Of a DNA stretch of 64,000 nt, positions 1 to 7,160 are shown piece after piece; the first letter of the stretch is position 1; every line of letters starts with the position of its first letter. The stretch comes from RHLJ01 sp965212165 (GTDB lineage Bacteria > Bacteroidota > Rhodothermia > Balneolales > Balneolaceae). A program made the position numbers and the translations under genes. The notes under the pieces were generated by a model. The model was not told the DNA's origin. It did not search any database and worked only from the letters and a program-made list of their open reading frames with translations. The stretch covers positions 1,426,001 to 1,490,000 of the forward strand of contig OZ243096.1 of assembly GCA_965212165.1 (NCBI GenBank). Reading direction: 5' to 3'.

Positions 1-360
1 CGAATTGCCTATGTAGATGCTTACGAGTGGGTAGTTTTACCGAATGTACTAGGCATGTCTACATTTGCTGATGGCGGAGTCTTGGCTTCAAAACCCTATG
101 TGGCTGGTGGGAATTACATCAATAAAATGAGTAATTATTGCAAAGATTGTTCCTATAACATAAAAGAGAAAACAGGAGAATCTGCTTGTCCATTTAACTA
201 TCTATACTGGAATTTTGTGGATGAACAACGAGAAACCTTTTCCGAAAATGGACGGGCAAATTTTATGGTGAATATGTTTGATAAACGTTCTGAAGAAGAT
301 AAAAAGGCGATCAGGGATTCAAGCATTAAATTCATTGAAAACCTTAATAGAATGAGTTAG
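1..360 (+). CDS. Iron-sulfur bacterial cryptochrome/photolyase (PhrB-like), C-terminal fragment
   Basis: The reading frame is open to the left window edge, so this is the last ~119 residues of a longer gene; a Met codon at 55 is internal, not the start. The fragment has VDAYEWVVLPNVLGMS and then the motif C-x2-C-x12-C (CKDC near residue 46, then ACPFNYLYW). This matches the last three of the four 4Fe-4S cysteines of the FeS-BCP family, whose prototype is Agrobacterium PhrB, a (6-4) photolyase. Members bind FAD and a DMRL antenna and use light to repair (6-4) photoproducts. FAD-contacting and first cysteine residues lie outside the window. A class II CPD photolyase follows 2.2 kb downstream on the same strand, so both main UV lesions seem to be covered. 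Confidence 0.88.
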   Translation, partial: RIAYVDAYEWVVLPNVLGMSTFADGGVLASKPYVAGGNYINKMSNYCKDCSYNIKEKTGESACPFNYLYWNFVDEQRETFSENGRANFMVNMFDKRSEEDKKAIRDSSIKFIENLNRMS

Positions 361-452
361 CTCATATGGATGCTCCTCACATCTTTATGTTATAATAATG
401 ATGAGCTAGTAGTAATAGCTTCTTCTAAGAATTCACCTAATTAGGAGGAGTT

Positions 453-1145
453 ATGAAGAAAAGTATCTACACAATTTTAGCTTTCATGCTAATATCAGTT
501 TCAATAACTGGTCAAGAATTCAACTTTGATATTGGTTTTGCACTTGGAACTCCAAATGGAAGCTTTCAACAATCTCTTGAGAGAAATTCATATGGGCTCG
601 ATATTGGAGCAACTTATCAAATTGGGAATTCTCCAATACATCTAGGTGGTGGGCTTGTATATCAGAATTATGGGTGGAGAGAGCAGGCAGAATATTTTAG
701 TCCAAATATTCAAGAAGTTGAATTAAGAGTTAGAACCACTAATAATATGGTAACGCCTCATTTTCTAATGAGAATTGAGCCAAATATTGGAGTTATAAAT
801 CCTTTTTTAGAAGGTATGTTCGGTTTTAATTATCTCTACACAGAAAGTTCAGTGTTAGATGATTGGGCTGAAGAAGAAATAGCTAGTACAGTGAACTATG
901 ATTCCTATACATCAAGTATAGGTGTTGGTGGTGGACTGAAGTTTAAATTATATGAAGGCTTTGATGATGATGGAGATTTTATTGGTGTATCAATGATCGT
1001 TAAAGCAAAGTATATGTTAGGTGGTGAAGCTGACTACCTAAAGGAAGGTGGTTTAATTAGAACTCGAAGAGGACTAGAATATGATGTTTCGAGATCACGA
1101 ACTGATCTAACTACCTTTAATGTTGGATTTGTGTTGAGTTTTTAA
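453..1145 (+). CDS. Outer-membrane beta-barrel protein, porin-like
   Basis: A 230-aa protein with a Sec signal peptide (residues 1 to about 20, ending near ITGQE) followed by alternating amphipathic strands rich in Gly, Tyr and Asn. It ends in Phe (NVGFVLSF), the usual outer-membrane beta-signal. The start is fixed by a strong Shine-Dalgarno, AGGAGG, at 443-448. An acidic loop (EGFDDDGDFIG) lies near residue 170. The length fits an eight-stranded OmpW/OmpX-like barrel, but I recognise no specific family and cannot assign a substrate. It stands alone, followed by a strong terminator. An imperfectly palindromic spacer (TAGCTCAT at 358-365, ATGAGCTA at 401-408) precedes it. Confidence 0.7.
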   Translation: MKKSIYTILAFMLISVSITGQEFNFDIGFALGTPNGSFQQSLERNSYGLDIGATYQIGNSPIHLGGGLVYQNYGWREQAEYFSPNIQEVELRVRTTNNMVTPHFLMRIEPNIGVINPFLEGMFGFNYLYTESSVLDDWAEEEIASTVNYDSYTSSIGVGGGLKFKLYEGFDDDGDFIGVSMIVKAKYMLGGEADYLKEGGLIRTRRGLEYDVSRSRTDLTTFNVGFVLSF

Positions 1146-1162
1146 ATTCAAGTTCCCAATTC

Positions 1163-1194
1163 AAGCCTCTTCAATTTTGAAGAGGCTTTTTTTT
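1163..1194 (+). terminator. Rho-independent terminator of the barrel gene
   Basis: An 11-bp stem (1163-1173 with 1178-1188, AAGCCTCTTCA) has a 4-nt loop and runs into eight T residues. It lies 18 nt after the stop codon at 1145. Confidence 0.9.
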
Positions 1195-1241
1195 GCATAA
1201 ATTTTTAATTATTTAGGGTAAAGAGTAATTATTAAATCTAT

Positions 1242-1871
1242 ATGTCTAAGGAAACGAAATTGTTGCTAATGGGGATAGTAGCTGCCTGTTCAGTGTATCT
1301 AACTCTGCTTCATTTCGGACTTATTTGGTTAGGCCTATTTTTAAGCTTATTGATCGCAATATTTTTGCTAATAAAATTAATCATAATTGGTAATAATCGA
1401 TTGCATTCTAAAACTTCTAAAAGAATAATAATTGGGTCATTTAGCTTAATAATTCTATTTAATGCTCTAGTATTCGTAATAGACTTCAGTAAAAGAGATT
1501 TTCAGAAAGATTTACTGCTAGAAATACGCAAATATATTGATGAAGGTCTTACAAAGTCGGAAGTACAAGTTGAGCTCACTCATGTTCTAAGTAAATACTA
1601 TTCTGAAAACTATAGTTCAATAGTACAAGCTGTAAATAATTCAATGGAAGACAGGCTAGGGGATGAAGGTAATTTCTTATTAGATCACGTTGAAGATATA
1701 AACTACTTTTACACACTTGATGAAGCAAAAGATGAGCTAACTGTAATTGCAGTTTGTGATGTTTCCTTAGGTCAAGATTCGGAATATGTAAACTTTGATG
1801 GACAGAAGGGACGATTTGAGATGCAATTTACCTTAACGAAAGAGGGGGTAGAATATGAAGTTAGAAATTAG
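1242..1871 (+). CDS. Membrane protein of unknown function (first of an overlapping pair)
   Basis: A 209-aa protein with three probable transmembrane helices (about residues 7-27, 29-49 and 61-82) and a soluble C-terminal region of ~125 residues. That region contains an amphipathic helix (DLLLEIRKYIDEG) and a short beta-rich tail (DELTVIAVCDV). I do not recognise a family. The next gene begins 17 nt before this one ends, so the two are probably co-transcribed and translationally coupled. Both proteins have the same layout, with hydrophobic helices first and a helix plus beta-rich domain last. The region just upstream is AT-rich and no clear Shine-Dalgarno is visible. Confidence 0.6.
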   Translation: MSKETKLLLMGIVAACSVYLTLLHFGLIWLGLFLSLLIAIFLLIKLIIIGNNRLHSKTSKRIIIGSFSLIILFNALVFVIDFSKRDFQKDLLLEIRKYIDEGLTKSEVQVELTHVLSKYYSENYSSIVQAVNNSMEDRLGDEGNFLLDHVEDINYFYTLDEAKDELTVIAVCDVSLGQDSEYVNFDGQKGRFEMQFTLTKEGVEYEVRN

Positions 1872-2556
1872 GCAAATCAATCGTTGGCTGATAGCTATTC
1901 TGATTTTGACTGGATTAGTTTATAGTTTTAATTTTTATGAAGGCAATGTCTTTTCAAATAAAATATTGGGTTATTTAATAAATGTACGTCCTTCTAGTAT
2001 TATCCTATGGTTCTTAACAATTGATGCCATAAATATTTTTTCAGGAAAGGAAGCAGTAGGTATTTCGTTAAACCTTGAGAGTATCTCAATTTTAACAAAT
2101 GTGCTTTTATTTTTAATGATTGGGCCATTTCTTCTAGTTAAAGGTTATTTAGAATCAGAAAAGAAAGTAACAGAGAAAAAACCATGGTATTGGTATGTAG
2201 GCGCTATAATTGTGATAAGTGCATTAATGATAGTACCGACAGAAATTGTTAGGACTAAAATGATGATAGATACAAGTAAGAGTTCACAAGAGAGTAGGAT
2301 AAGGGATTTAATGCGAAAGGAGATTACTGATGTTGGTTTTGCAACTGCTGAACATCTAATATTAAATAAATCAGAAGGAAAGTCATTTAACTTAGAAGAC
2401 ATAAAAATCGATTCTTTTAATTATGATTTCTCTATTGAGGGGAACCCATCAGACAGTCTGATTACTATTATTTGTACAAATCCTGAGCAAACCACATTTT
2501 CTGTAAAATTGGATGTCTATCCTGATGAAGAAGAAGTAATGAGAATGCGGAATTAG
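1855..2556 (+). CDS. Membrane protein of unknown function (second of an overlapping pair)
   Basis: A 233-aa protein with about four hydrophobic segments (near residues 9-27, 36-60, 79-99 and 111-132) and a ~100-residue soluble tail. The start at 1855 lies inside the preceding gene and has GAGGGGG at 1842-1848 as a ribosome-binding site. The tail (IRDLMRKEITDVGF, then DSLITIICTNPE and a final RMRN) echoes the preceding protein's tail (DLLLEIRKYIDEGL, DELTVIAVCDV, final EVRN). The two may be distant paralogues, though I judge this by eye only. No catalytic motif is seen. A class II photolyase gene starts 40 nt downstream, so a three-gene unit is possible. Confidence 0.58.
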   Translation: MKLEIRQINRWLIAILILTGLVYSFNFYEGNVFSNKILGYLINVRPSSIILWFLTIDAINIFSGKEAVGISLNLESISILTNVLLFLMIGPFLLVKGYLESEKKVTEKKPWYWYVGAIIVISALMIVPTEIVRTKMMIDTSKSSQESRIRDLMRKEITDVGFATAEHLILNKSEGKSFNLEDIKIDSFNYDFSIEGNPSDSLITIICTNPEQTTFSVKLDVYPDEEEVMRMRN

Positions 2557-2596
2557 TTATTACTCGATTTGGTTAAAAGGGCTACATTAAAAGCCC

Positions 2597-4075
2597 ATGA
2601 AAAATATAAATAGTTACCGAAAATTTGTTCGCAATTCAAAAGAACCCAATCTCAAGGGTGATTATGTTTTGTATTGGATGCAGACTAATAGACGTTTTCA
2701 ATATAATTATGCCTTAGAATATGCGGTAGCTTGGGCAAATAAATTAGATAAGCCTTTACTCATTTACGAAGGATTAAATATCGATTATCCTTGGGCATGT
2801 GATCGATTTCATAGCTTTATGATGGAGGGAATGAAAGAAAATCTAGAGTATGCTTTATCTAATAAGCTGAATTTCTACAGTTATGTGGAGTCAAAAAATG
2901 ATGAAGGGAAAGGGTTACTTTATGATTTAGCAGAAAAGGCCTGTGCGATGGTTTCTGATGAATTTCCGGTATTTATTATTCGCAAGCAAAATGAGTCTGT
3001 TGGAAAGAAACTTCACATACCATATGTCACAATAGATTCTAATGGATTGATTCCTCTTGGGATTACTGAAAAAGATCCATATTCAGCTTATTTATTTCGA
3101 AAAACGATGCAGAAGCACTTTGTTGAAGCATTCACAAATCCGCCGAAAAGTAATCCGCTAATTGATCTAAAGACTACTGAACAGATAGAGTTATCAGGTG
3201 AATTTATAAAAAAATATCCAAGAGCTGATGCGATGTTAAAAGACATTGATCAATCTGTTTCTGAATTGGATATTGACCATTCTGTGAAAGCTTTAGATAT
3301 GATAGGAACCCGAAAAGCAGCTATAGGTAAGTTGGGTAATTTTATTGCTCATGGTCTGATGGATTATGATGAAAAGAGAAATCACCCTGATGAAAAGAAA
3401 ACAAGTGGATTAAGTGGATGGCTCCATTTTGGGAAAATTAGCGAATACGAAATTGTTAAAGCGGTGCTGGATCAACAACCAAAAGATTGGGATTTGGATA
3501 GTATCACACCAAATGGTGGTAAAAACGCAGGGTTTTTTAATGGAGATCCTAATATTGAAAGCTTTTTAGATGAAGTAATTACTTGGAGAGAAGTCGGATT
3601 CCACTATGCACATCATAGACCAGATTACGATAAGTTTGAAAGTCTTCCAGACTGGGTTCAAAAAACAATGGATGAACACCGTAATGATGAACGAGAATAT
3701 GTGTATTCATTTGAGGAATTCGAACAATCTAAAACCCATGATGAACTTTGGAATGCGGCTCAAACACAATTAAGAGAAGATGGTATCATCCATAACTATT
3801 TGAGGATGCTTTGGGGAAAGAAAGTCATTGAATGGACACCCGATTACAGAACGGCACTAGATTATTTGATAGAGCTGAATAATAAATATGCTATTGATGG
3901 AAGAGATCCCAATAGTTATTCAGGTATTTTCTGGTGTCTTGGACGATTTGATCGAGCTTGGCAAGAGCGTGATGTTTTTGGAAAGCTTCGATACATGACT
4001 AGTGATAGTACCCGGAAAAAAGTTCGATTAAAACAATACTTAGATAAGTATGGAAGTCAAAAGAGTTTACTTTAG
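2597..4075 (+). CDS. phr: Class II CPD deoxyribodipyrimidine photolyase
   Basis: A 492-aa protein with an N-terminal antenna-binding Rossmann domain (residues 1 to ~190) and a helical FAD domain. Class II hallmarks are clear near the C-terminus: YLRMLWGKKVIEWTP, then the NNKYAIDGRDPNSYSGIFW block and VFGKLRYM. In class II enzymes these segments line the FAD and lesion pocket and carry the Trp electron-transfer chain. Also present are SGLSGWLHFGKIS and FLDEVITWREVGFHYA, both typical of the class. It repairs cyclobutane pyrimidine dimers using blue light. Usual family length is 450-500 aa. It lies between the membrane-protein pair and rarA, which acts at stalled forks, so the region is themed on DNA damage. 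Confidence 0.93.
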   Translation: MKNINSYRKFVRNSKEPNLKGDYVLYWMQTNRRFQYNYALEYAVAWANKLDKPLLIYEGLNIDYPWACDRFHSFMMEGMKENLEYALSNKLNFYSYVESKNDEGKGLLYDLAEKACAMVSDEFPVFIIRKQNESVGKKLHIPYVTIDSNGLIPLGITEKDPYSAYLFRKTMQKHFVEAFTNPPKSNPLIDLKTTEQIELSGEFIKKYPRADAMLKDIDQSVSELDIDHSVKALDMIGTRKAAIGKLGNFIAHGLMDYDEKRNHPDEKKTSGLSGWLHFGKISEYEIVKAVLDQQPKDWDLDSITPNGGKNAGFFNGDPNIESFLDEVITWREVGFHYAHHRPDYDKFESLPDWVQKTMDEHRNDEREYVYSFEEFEQSKTHDELWNAAQTQLREDGIIHNYLRMLWGKKVIEWTPDYRTALDYLIELNNKYAIDGRDPNSYSGIFWCLGRFDRAWQERDVFGKLRYMTSDSTRKKVRLKQYLDKYGSQKSLL

Positions 4076-4133
4076 ATTTAAGTTATAAATTGATAATTGT
4101 CTAGTTAGCTTGGTTTTTGATTGAGCAGATTTT

Positions 4134-4159
4134 TGTGCAATAAGCTCATATATTGCACA
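4134..4159. promoter_or_regulatory. Operator-like dyad upstream of rarA (TGTGCAAT-N10-ATTGCACA)
   Basis: A perfect 8-bp inverted repeat (4134-4141 and 4152-4159) with a 10-nt spacer, ending 22 nt before the rarA start. A TTTG at 4132-4135 and a weak TATTTTCA at 4160-4167 could form the promoter, with the dyad lying in the spacer. That promoter reading is weak. A regulator binding here would be expected to block transcription. Confidence 0.45.
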
Positions 4160-4181
4160 TATTTTCAATCATCCCAATTTC

Positions 4182-5552
4182 ATGGATCTCTTTCAGGATA
4201 AAAAACAGCAAGGTTTCGGAGTAAATGAACCGGATACCTATGATTACCACCAGCCATTAGCAACCAGAATGAGACCGAATTCTTTAGAAGAATTTGCTGG
4301 GCAAGATCATCTAGTTGGGGAGGGCAAGATGCTTCGCAGGATGATTGAAAGTGGAGTGATTGGGTCACTTATTTTATATGGTCCACCAAGTTCAGGAAAA
4401 ACTACATTGGCTCATGTAATTTCTAAAGAAATCAAAGCGGCTTTTGAAGTTATAAATGCAGTACTAGATGGAATTAAAGAACTTCGTTCTGTAGTTGAAA
4501 AAGCTGAAAAACTTCGAAAGCTAAATGGACGCAAAACCATACTATTTGTGGATGAGATTCATCGTTGGAATAGAGCTCAACAAGATGCTTTGTTACCTCA
4601 TTTAGAAAGTGGGATCATAACTTTAGTCGGAGCTACTACTGAGAACCCTTTTTATTCATTGGTAAACCCTTTGTTATCTAGATGTCAGTTGTTCGAGTTA
4701 CATCCACTCCAGGTAGAGCATGTAAGGAGAATGATTTTTAGAGCTCTTAGTGACGAAAAAAGAGGCTTAGGTGATAAAAATATTGAAGTCACACCCAAGG
4801 CGGTTGATCATTTAGCAGATTTTGCAGGTGGCGATGTTAGAAATGCGTTAAATGCTCTTGAAGTTGCAGTGCTTTCCTCAAAGCCAGATGAAAAAGAGGT
4901 GATTCATATTGACCTCGATATTGCAAAGGAAAGTATTCAGCGGCGAACTGTTAGGTATGATAAAACAGGAGATGAGCACTATCATTATATCTCAGCTTTC
5001 ATAAAATCAATTCGAGGTTCAGATCCTGATGGAGCTCTTTATTGGATGAACGCTATGCTTGAGGGAGGCGATGATCCAAACTTCATCTTCAGAAGAATGT
5101 TTATCCTTGCAAGTGAAGATGTAGGTCTGGCTGAACCGAATGCTATTACCATTGTTAATTCGTGTCATGAAGCATTTATGAAATGTGGAATGCCAGAAGG
5201 AATGTTTTTTTTATCACATGCAGCCCTTTATTTAGCAATGTGTCCAAAGAGTAATAGTACGCTTGGAATATTTAAAGCGAGTAGTGAAATCAAAGAAAAA
5301 GGAGTAGGAAGCGTACCTACCTATTTAAAAGATAAAACAGCGAATAAACTATCAGCACGTTATCAAGATATTGAGAACGCTAGTAAAGATTATAAATATC
5401 CTCACAGTCATCCAGGTAATTGGGTTGATCAGCAGTATTTACCAGATTCTTTAAAGAAAAAGATTTTCTATGAAGCGGGTGTTGAAGGAAGAGAAGGACT
5501 TTTGAAAAAGAGATTAGATATAATTCAAGGAAAAGGTCAATCTGAGGAATAA
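4182..5552 (+). CDS. rarA: Replication-associated recombination protein A, AAA+ ATPase
   Basis: A 456-aa clamp-loader-like AAA+ protein (MgsA/RarA/WRNIP1 family) that acts at stalled replication forks. Visible motifs are RPNSLEEFAGQDHL near residue 31, Walker A GPPSSGKTT (67-75), Walker B ILFVDEIH (120-127), sensor 1 GATTENP (150-156) and the LLSRCQ arginine-finger region near 165. The C-terminal part has GSDPDGALYWMNAMLEGG and ASEDVGLAEPNA, typical of the RarA tetramerisation and helical domains. Walker A reads PSSGK where most relatives have PGTGK, but the GxxxxGKT pattern is kept. The gene follows the CPD photolyase by 106 nt; a dyad symmetry sits in that gap. Confidence 0.95.
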   Translation: MDLFQDKKQQGFGVNEPDTYDYHQPLATRMRPNSLEEFAGQDHLVGEGKMLRRMIESGVIGSLILYGPPSSGKTTLAHVISKEIKAAFEVINAVLDGIKELRSVVEKAEKLRKLNGRKTILFVDEIHRWNRAQQDALLPHLESGIITLVGATTENPFYSLVNPLLSRCQLFELHPLQVEHVRRMIFRALSDEKRGLGDKNIEVTPKAVDHLADFAGGDVRNALNALEVAVLSSKPDEKEVIHIDLDIAKESIQRRTVRYDKTGDEHYHYISAFIKSIRGSDPDGALYWMNAMLEGGDDPNFIFRRMFILASEDVGLAEPNAITIVNSCHEAFMKCGMPEGMFFLSHAALYLAMCPKSNSTLGIFKASSEIKEKGVGSVPTYLKDKTANKLSARYQDIENASKDYKYPHSHPGNWVDQQYLPDSLKKKIFYEAGVEGREGLLKKRLDIIQGKGQSEE

Positions 5553-5583
5553 AAACAGGCGAAGTGGTTCAGCACTTCGCCTG
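5553..5583 (-). terminator. Strong intrinsic terminator, minus-strand direction
   Basis: Perfect 11-bp stem CAGGCGAAGTG (5556-5566) with CACTTCGCCTG (5573-5583) and a 6-nt loop. The run of five A at 5551-5555 reads as U5 on the minus strand. In the plus direction the stem is followed only by TTGTTGTTGG, so it best terminates leftward transcription. It begins 3 nt after the rarA stop codon. Confidence 0.75.
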
Positions 5584-5680
5584 TTGTTGTTGGAGTCACT
5601 AATACAACCGGAAGGTGAATCGCAGCCTAACCAACCTGATCCCCCCGGCTATGTATTAGGCGGAATAAAACATGAAACAA
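5553..5680 (-). ncRNA. Candidate structured small RNA next to rarA (possibly 6S-like)
   Basis: Read on the minus strand, a segment of ~100-130 nt has a long-range pairing (CTAATACA with TGTATTAG, then CCGG with CCGG) around 5600-5660. It then enters an 11-bp terminator hairpin followed by T5. The segment is visibly more GC-rich and structured than its flanks and has no convincing ORF. An alternative pairing (GCCTAA with TTAGGC) would compete with the first. In Firmicutes a 6S RNA gene often lies near rarA, which suggests a 6S-like RNA, but I cannot match the sequence to a known family. The 5' end is a guess. It could instead be a plus-strand element of the rarA 3' region. Confidence 0.4.
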
Positions 5681-5893
5681 ATAATATTATGTATTTGTTC
5701 AATAACACATAAAATGATACGGACTAATTTAGTAAATACAAATAATTATTAGTCAAAATGATTGATTAATTTTAATAAAGTCTAATACTTATGGGAAAAG
5801 CGCTTACAAAATTAAGTTTTAAAAGTAATTCTCAAAAATGGAATGATTTTGTTGTCCAATGAGTATTCTAGACGAATACTTAGAATAAAATCC
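5681..5893. other. AT-rich intergenic region between the small RNA and the FMN reductase gene
   Basis: No ORF or hairpin is evident. The region should hold the promoter of the minus-strand small RNA and that of the FMN reductase, but no clear TAnnTTTG element was found. It contains one copy of GAAAAGCGCT (5795-5804), described separately. Confidence 0.5.
5795..5805. promoter_or_regulatory. GAAAAGCGCTT motif, copy 1 (upstream of FMN reductase)
   Basis: GAAAAGCGCT with the palindromic core AAGCGCTT, about 90 nt before the reductase start. The same 10-mer occurs in the pruA promoter region and upstream of gltB in this window. Confidence 0.4.
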
Positions 5894-6439
5894 ATGATGA
5901 ATTTAAAAATTATTAGCAGTACCGATCGCCCCAATTCCAAGTCATTGGAAGTAGCAAATTATGTTGAAACATTATATAAAGACGAAGACATAAAAACTGA
6001 GGTAATTAGTTTAGAGGATTTCCCTTTGGCAGATGTAGTTGGAGGTTTATATGGAAAAGAAATTCCTAGTATATCAAAGTTCAGAGATTCAATTCTAAAT
6101 GCAGATGCCTTAGTGTTTATTATACCGGAGTATAATGGTGGCTTTCCTGGGATATTAAAAATATTAATTGACTATTTACCATTTCCAGGTCCTTTTGAAA
6201 AAATTCCAATGGCATTTATTGGAGTTGCTGCAGGTGCTTTTGGAGGTTTACGACCTGTCGAGCAATTTCAAATGGTTGCTAATTATCGAAATGCGATTCA
6301 GTTTCCTGAAAGAGTGTTTATAAACCGCGTAAACTCAGAGTTTAATCCTAAAACTGGATTAAAAAATGATTTTCAACAGCAACTTCTAGAAGATCAAACA
6401 AAAGGCTTTATTCGTTTTGTAAAAGCCTTAAGAGACTAG
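5894..6439 (+). CDS. NADPH-dependent FMN reductase family protein
   Basis: A flavodoxin-fold protein of ~181 aa. The FMN phosphate-binding loop is SSTDRPNSKS right after the first strand. The PEYNGGFPGILKILIDYLP segment (mid-protein) and GVAAGAFGGLRPVEQFQ are signatures of the NADPH-dependent FMN reductase/azoreductase-like family. The open frame extends upstream to an ATG at 5843, but the ATG at 5894 (or 5897) places the first strand (MNLKIISS) at the N-terminus as in relatives, so I use it. Expected reaction is NAD(P)H reduction of FMN or a quinone; substrate is unknown. It ends 16 nt from the convergent response regulator gene. Confidence 0.85.
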   Translation: MMNLKIISSTDRPNSKSLEVANYVETLYKDEDIKTEVISLEDFPLADVVGGLYGKEIPSISKFRDSILNADALVFIIPEYNGGFPGILKILIDYLPFPGPFEKIPMAFIGVAAGAFGGLRPVEQFQMVANYRNAIQFPERVFINRVNSEFNPKTGLKNDFQQQLLEDQTKGFIRFVKALRD

Positions 6440-6455
6440 AACTACCTACTTAATA

Positions 6456-7160
6456 CTAGTTCGTTTTAAGTAAATAACCTACACCATGTAAGGTAATAAG
6501 ATATCTAGGGTCCTCTGGGTGTATTTCAATTTTAGCTCTAAGCTTTGAAATGTGTACATCTACGGTTCTAGTGTTGGTACTATATTCATAGCGCCAAACT
6601 TTTTCTAGAAGTTCATCTCTCGAAACAGGTTCCCCATTTGCAGTTAAGAGATAGCGAATAAGTTCCACTTCACGAGCGGTGAGCTCATTTACTTTACCGT
6701 CAGGAAAAACAACTTCAGATTCAAGAAGATCAATTTTAACATTACCAAGTTTTAGAATATCAACATCACTAGATGATGAGTATGCGCTAGCTCTTCGTAA
6801 TCTTGCTTGAATACGAGCAAGAAGTTCTTTTACACCAAATGGTTTAGTGATATAATCATCAGCACCAAGGTTTAGACCTTTTACTTTATCAATTTCCTGA
6901 TCTTTAGCGGTGAGCATTATAATTGGAAATGAATACTTAAGAGATCGAACTTCTTTGCAGATATCGTAACCACTTTTACCTGGTAACATAATATCAAGAA
7001 TCATAAGATCTGGCTTGTGTTCTTTAACAAGCTCTACAGCTTGTTCACCATCTTCACTTACAATTACTTGGTAACCTTCACTTTCAAGTGTGTCTCGAAG
7101 GGTAAAAATTAAACTTGGCTCATCTTCAACAACAAGAATTTTAATTGTTTTATTAAGCAT
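6456..7160 (-). CDS. OmpR/PhoB-family DNA-binding response regulator
   Basis: A 234-aa protein with an N-terminal receiver domain (residues ~7-120; acidic pair EDE, phospho-acceptor Asp in LMILDIMLPG, switch residue in IIMLTAKD and Lys in ITKPF). A winged-helix effector domain follows (~135-232; TAREVELIRYLLTANGEPVSRDELLEKVW and TRTVDVHISKLRAKIE). It starts 8 nt inside the end of the kinase gene, so the two are translationally coupled and form a two-component pair. Target genes are unknown; nothing next to it is an obvious target. Confidence 0.93.
   Translation of the reverse strand: MLNKTIKILVVEDEPSLIFTLRDTLESEGYQVIVSEDGEQAVELVKEHKPDLMILDIMLPGKSGYDICKEVRSLKYSFPIIMLTAKDQEIDKVKGLNLGADDYITKPFGVKELLARIQARLRRASAYSSSSDVDILKLGNVKIDLLESEVVFPDGKVNELTAREVELIRYLLTANGEPVSRDELLEKVWRYEYSTNTRTVDVHISKLRAKIEIHPEDPRYLITLHGVGYLLKTN

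Noticed and set aside
2145..2402. Antisense open frame inside the second membrane-protein gene
   Set aside because: Shadow frame of a coding region with a better-supported plus-strand gene; composition is not protein-like.
5580..5660. Possible SRP (4.5S) RNA because of CCGGAAGG and GCAGCC
   Set aside because: The CC-GGAA-GG loop is present on the plus strand, but GCAGCC is shifted by four bases from its required place and the opposite side of the symmetric loop does not match.
5590..5660. Possible TPP or cobalamin riboswitch (ACCTGATC, GGTGAATC)
   Set aside because: The other conserved blocks are missing, and the nearest plus-strand gene starts over 200 nt away with no link to these vitamins.
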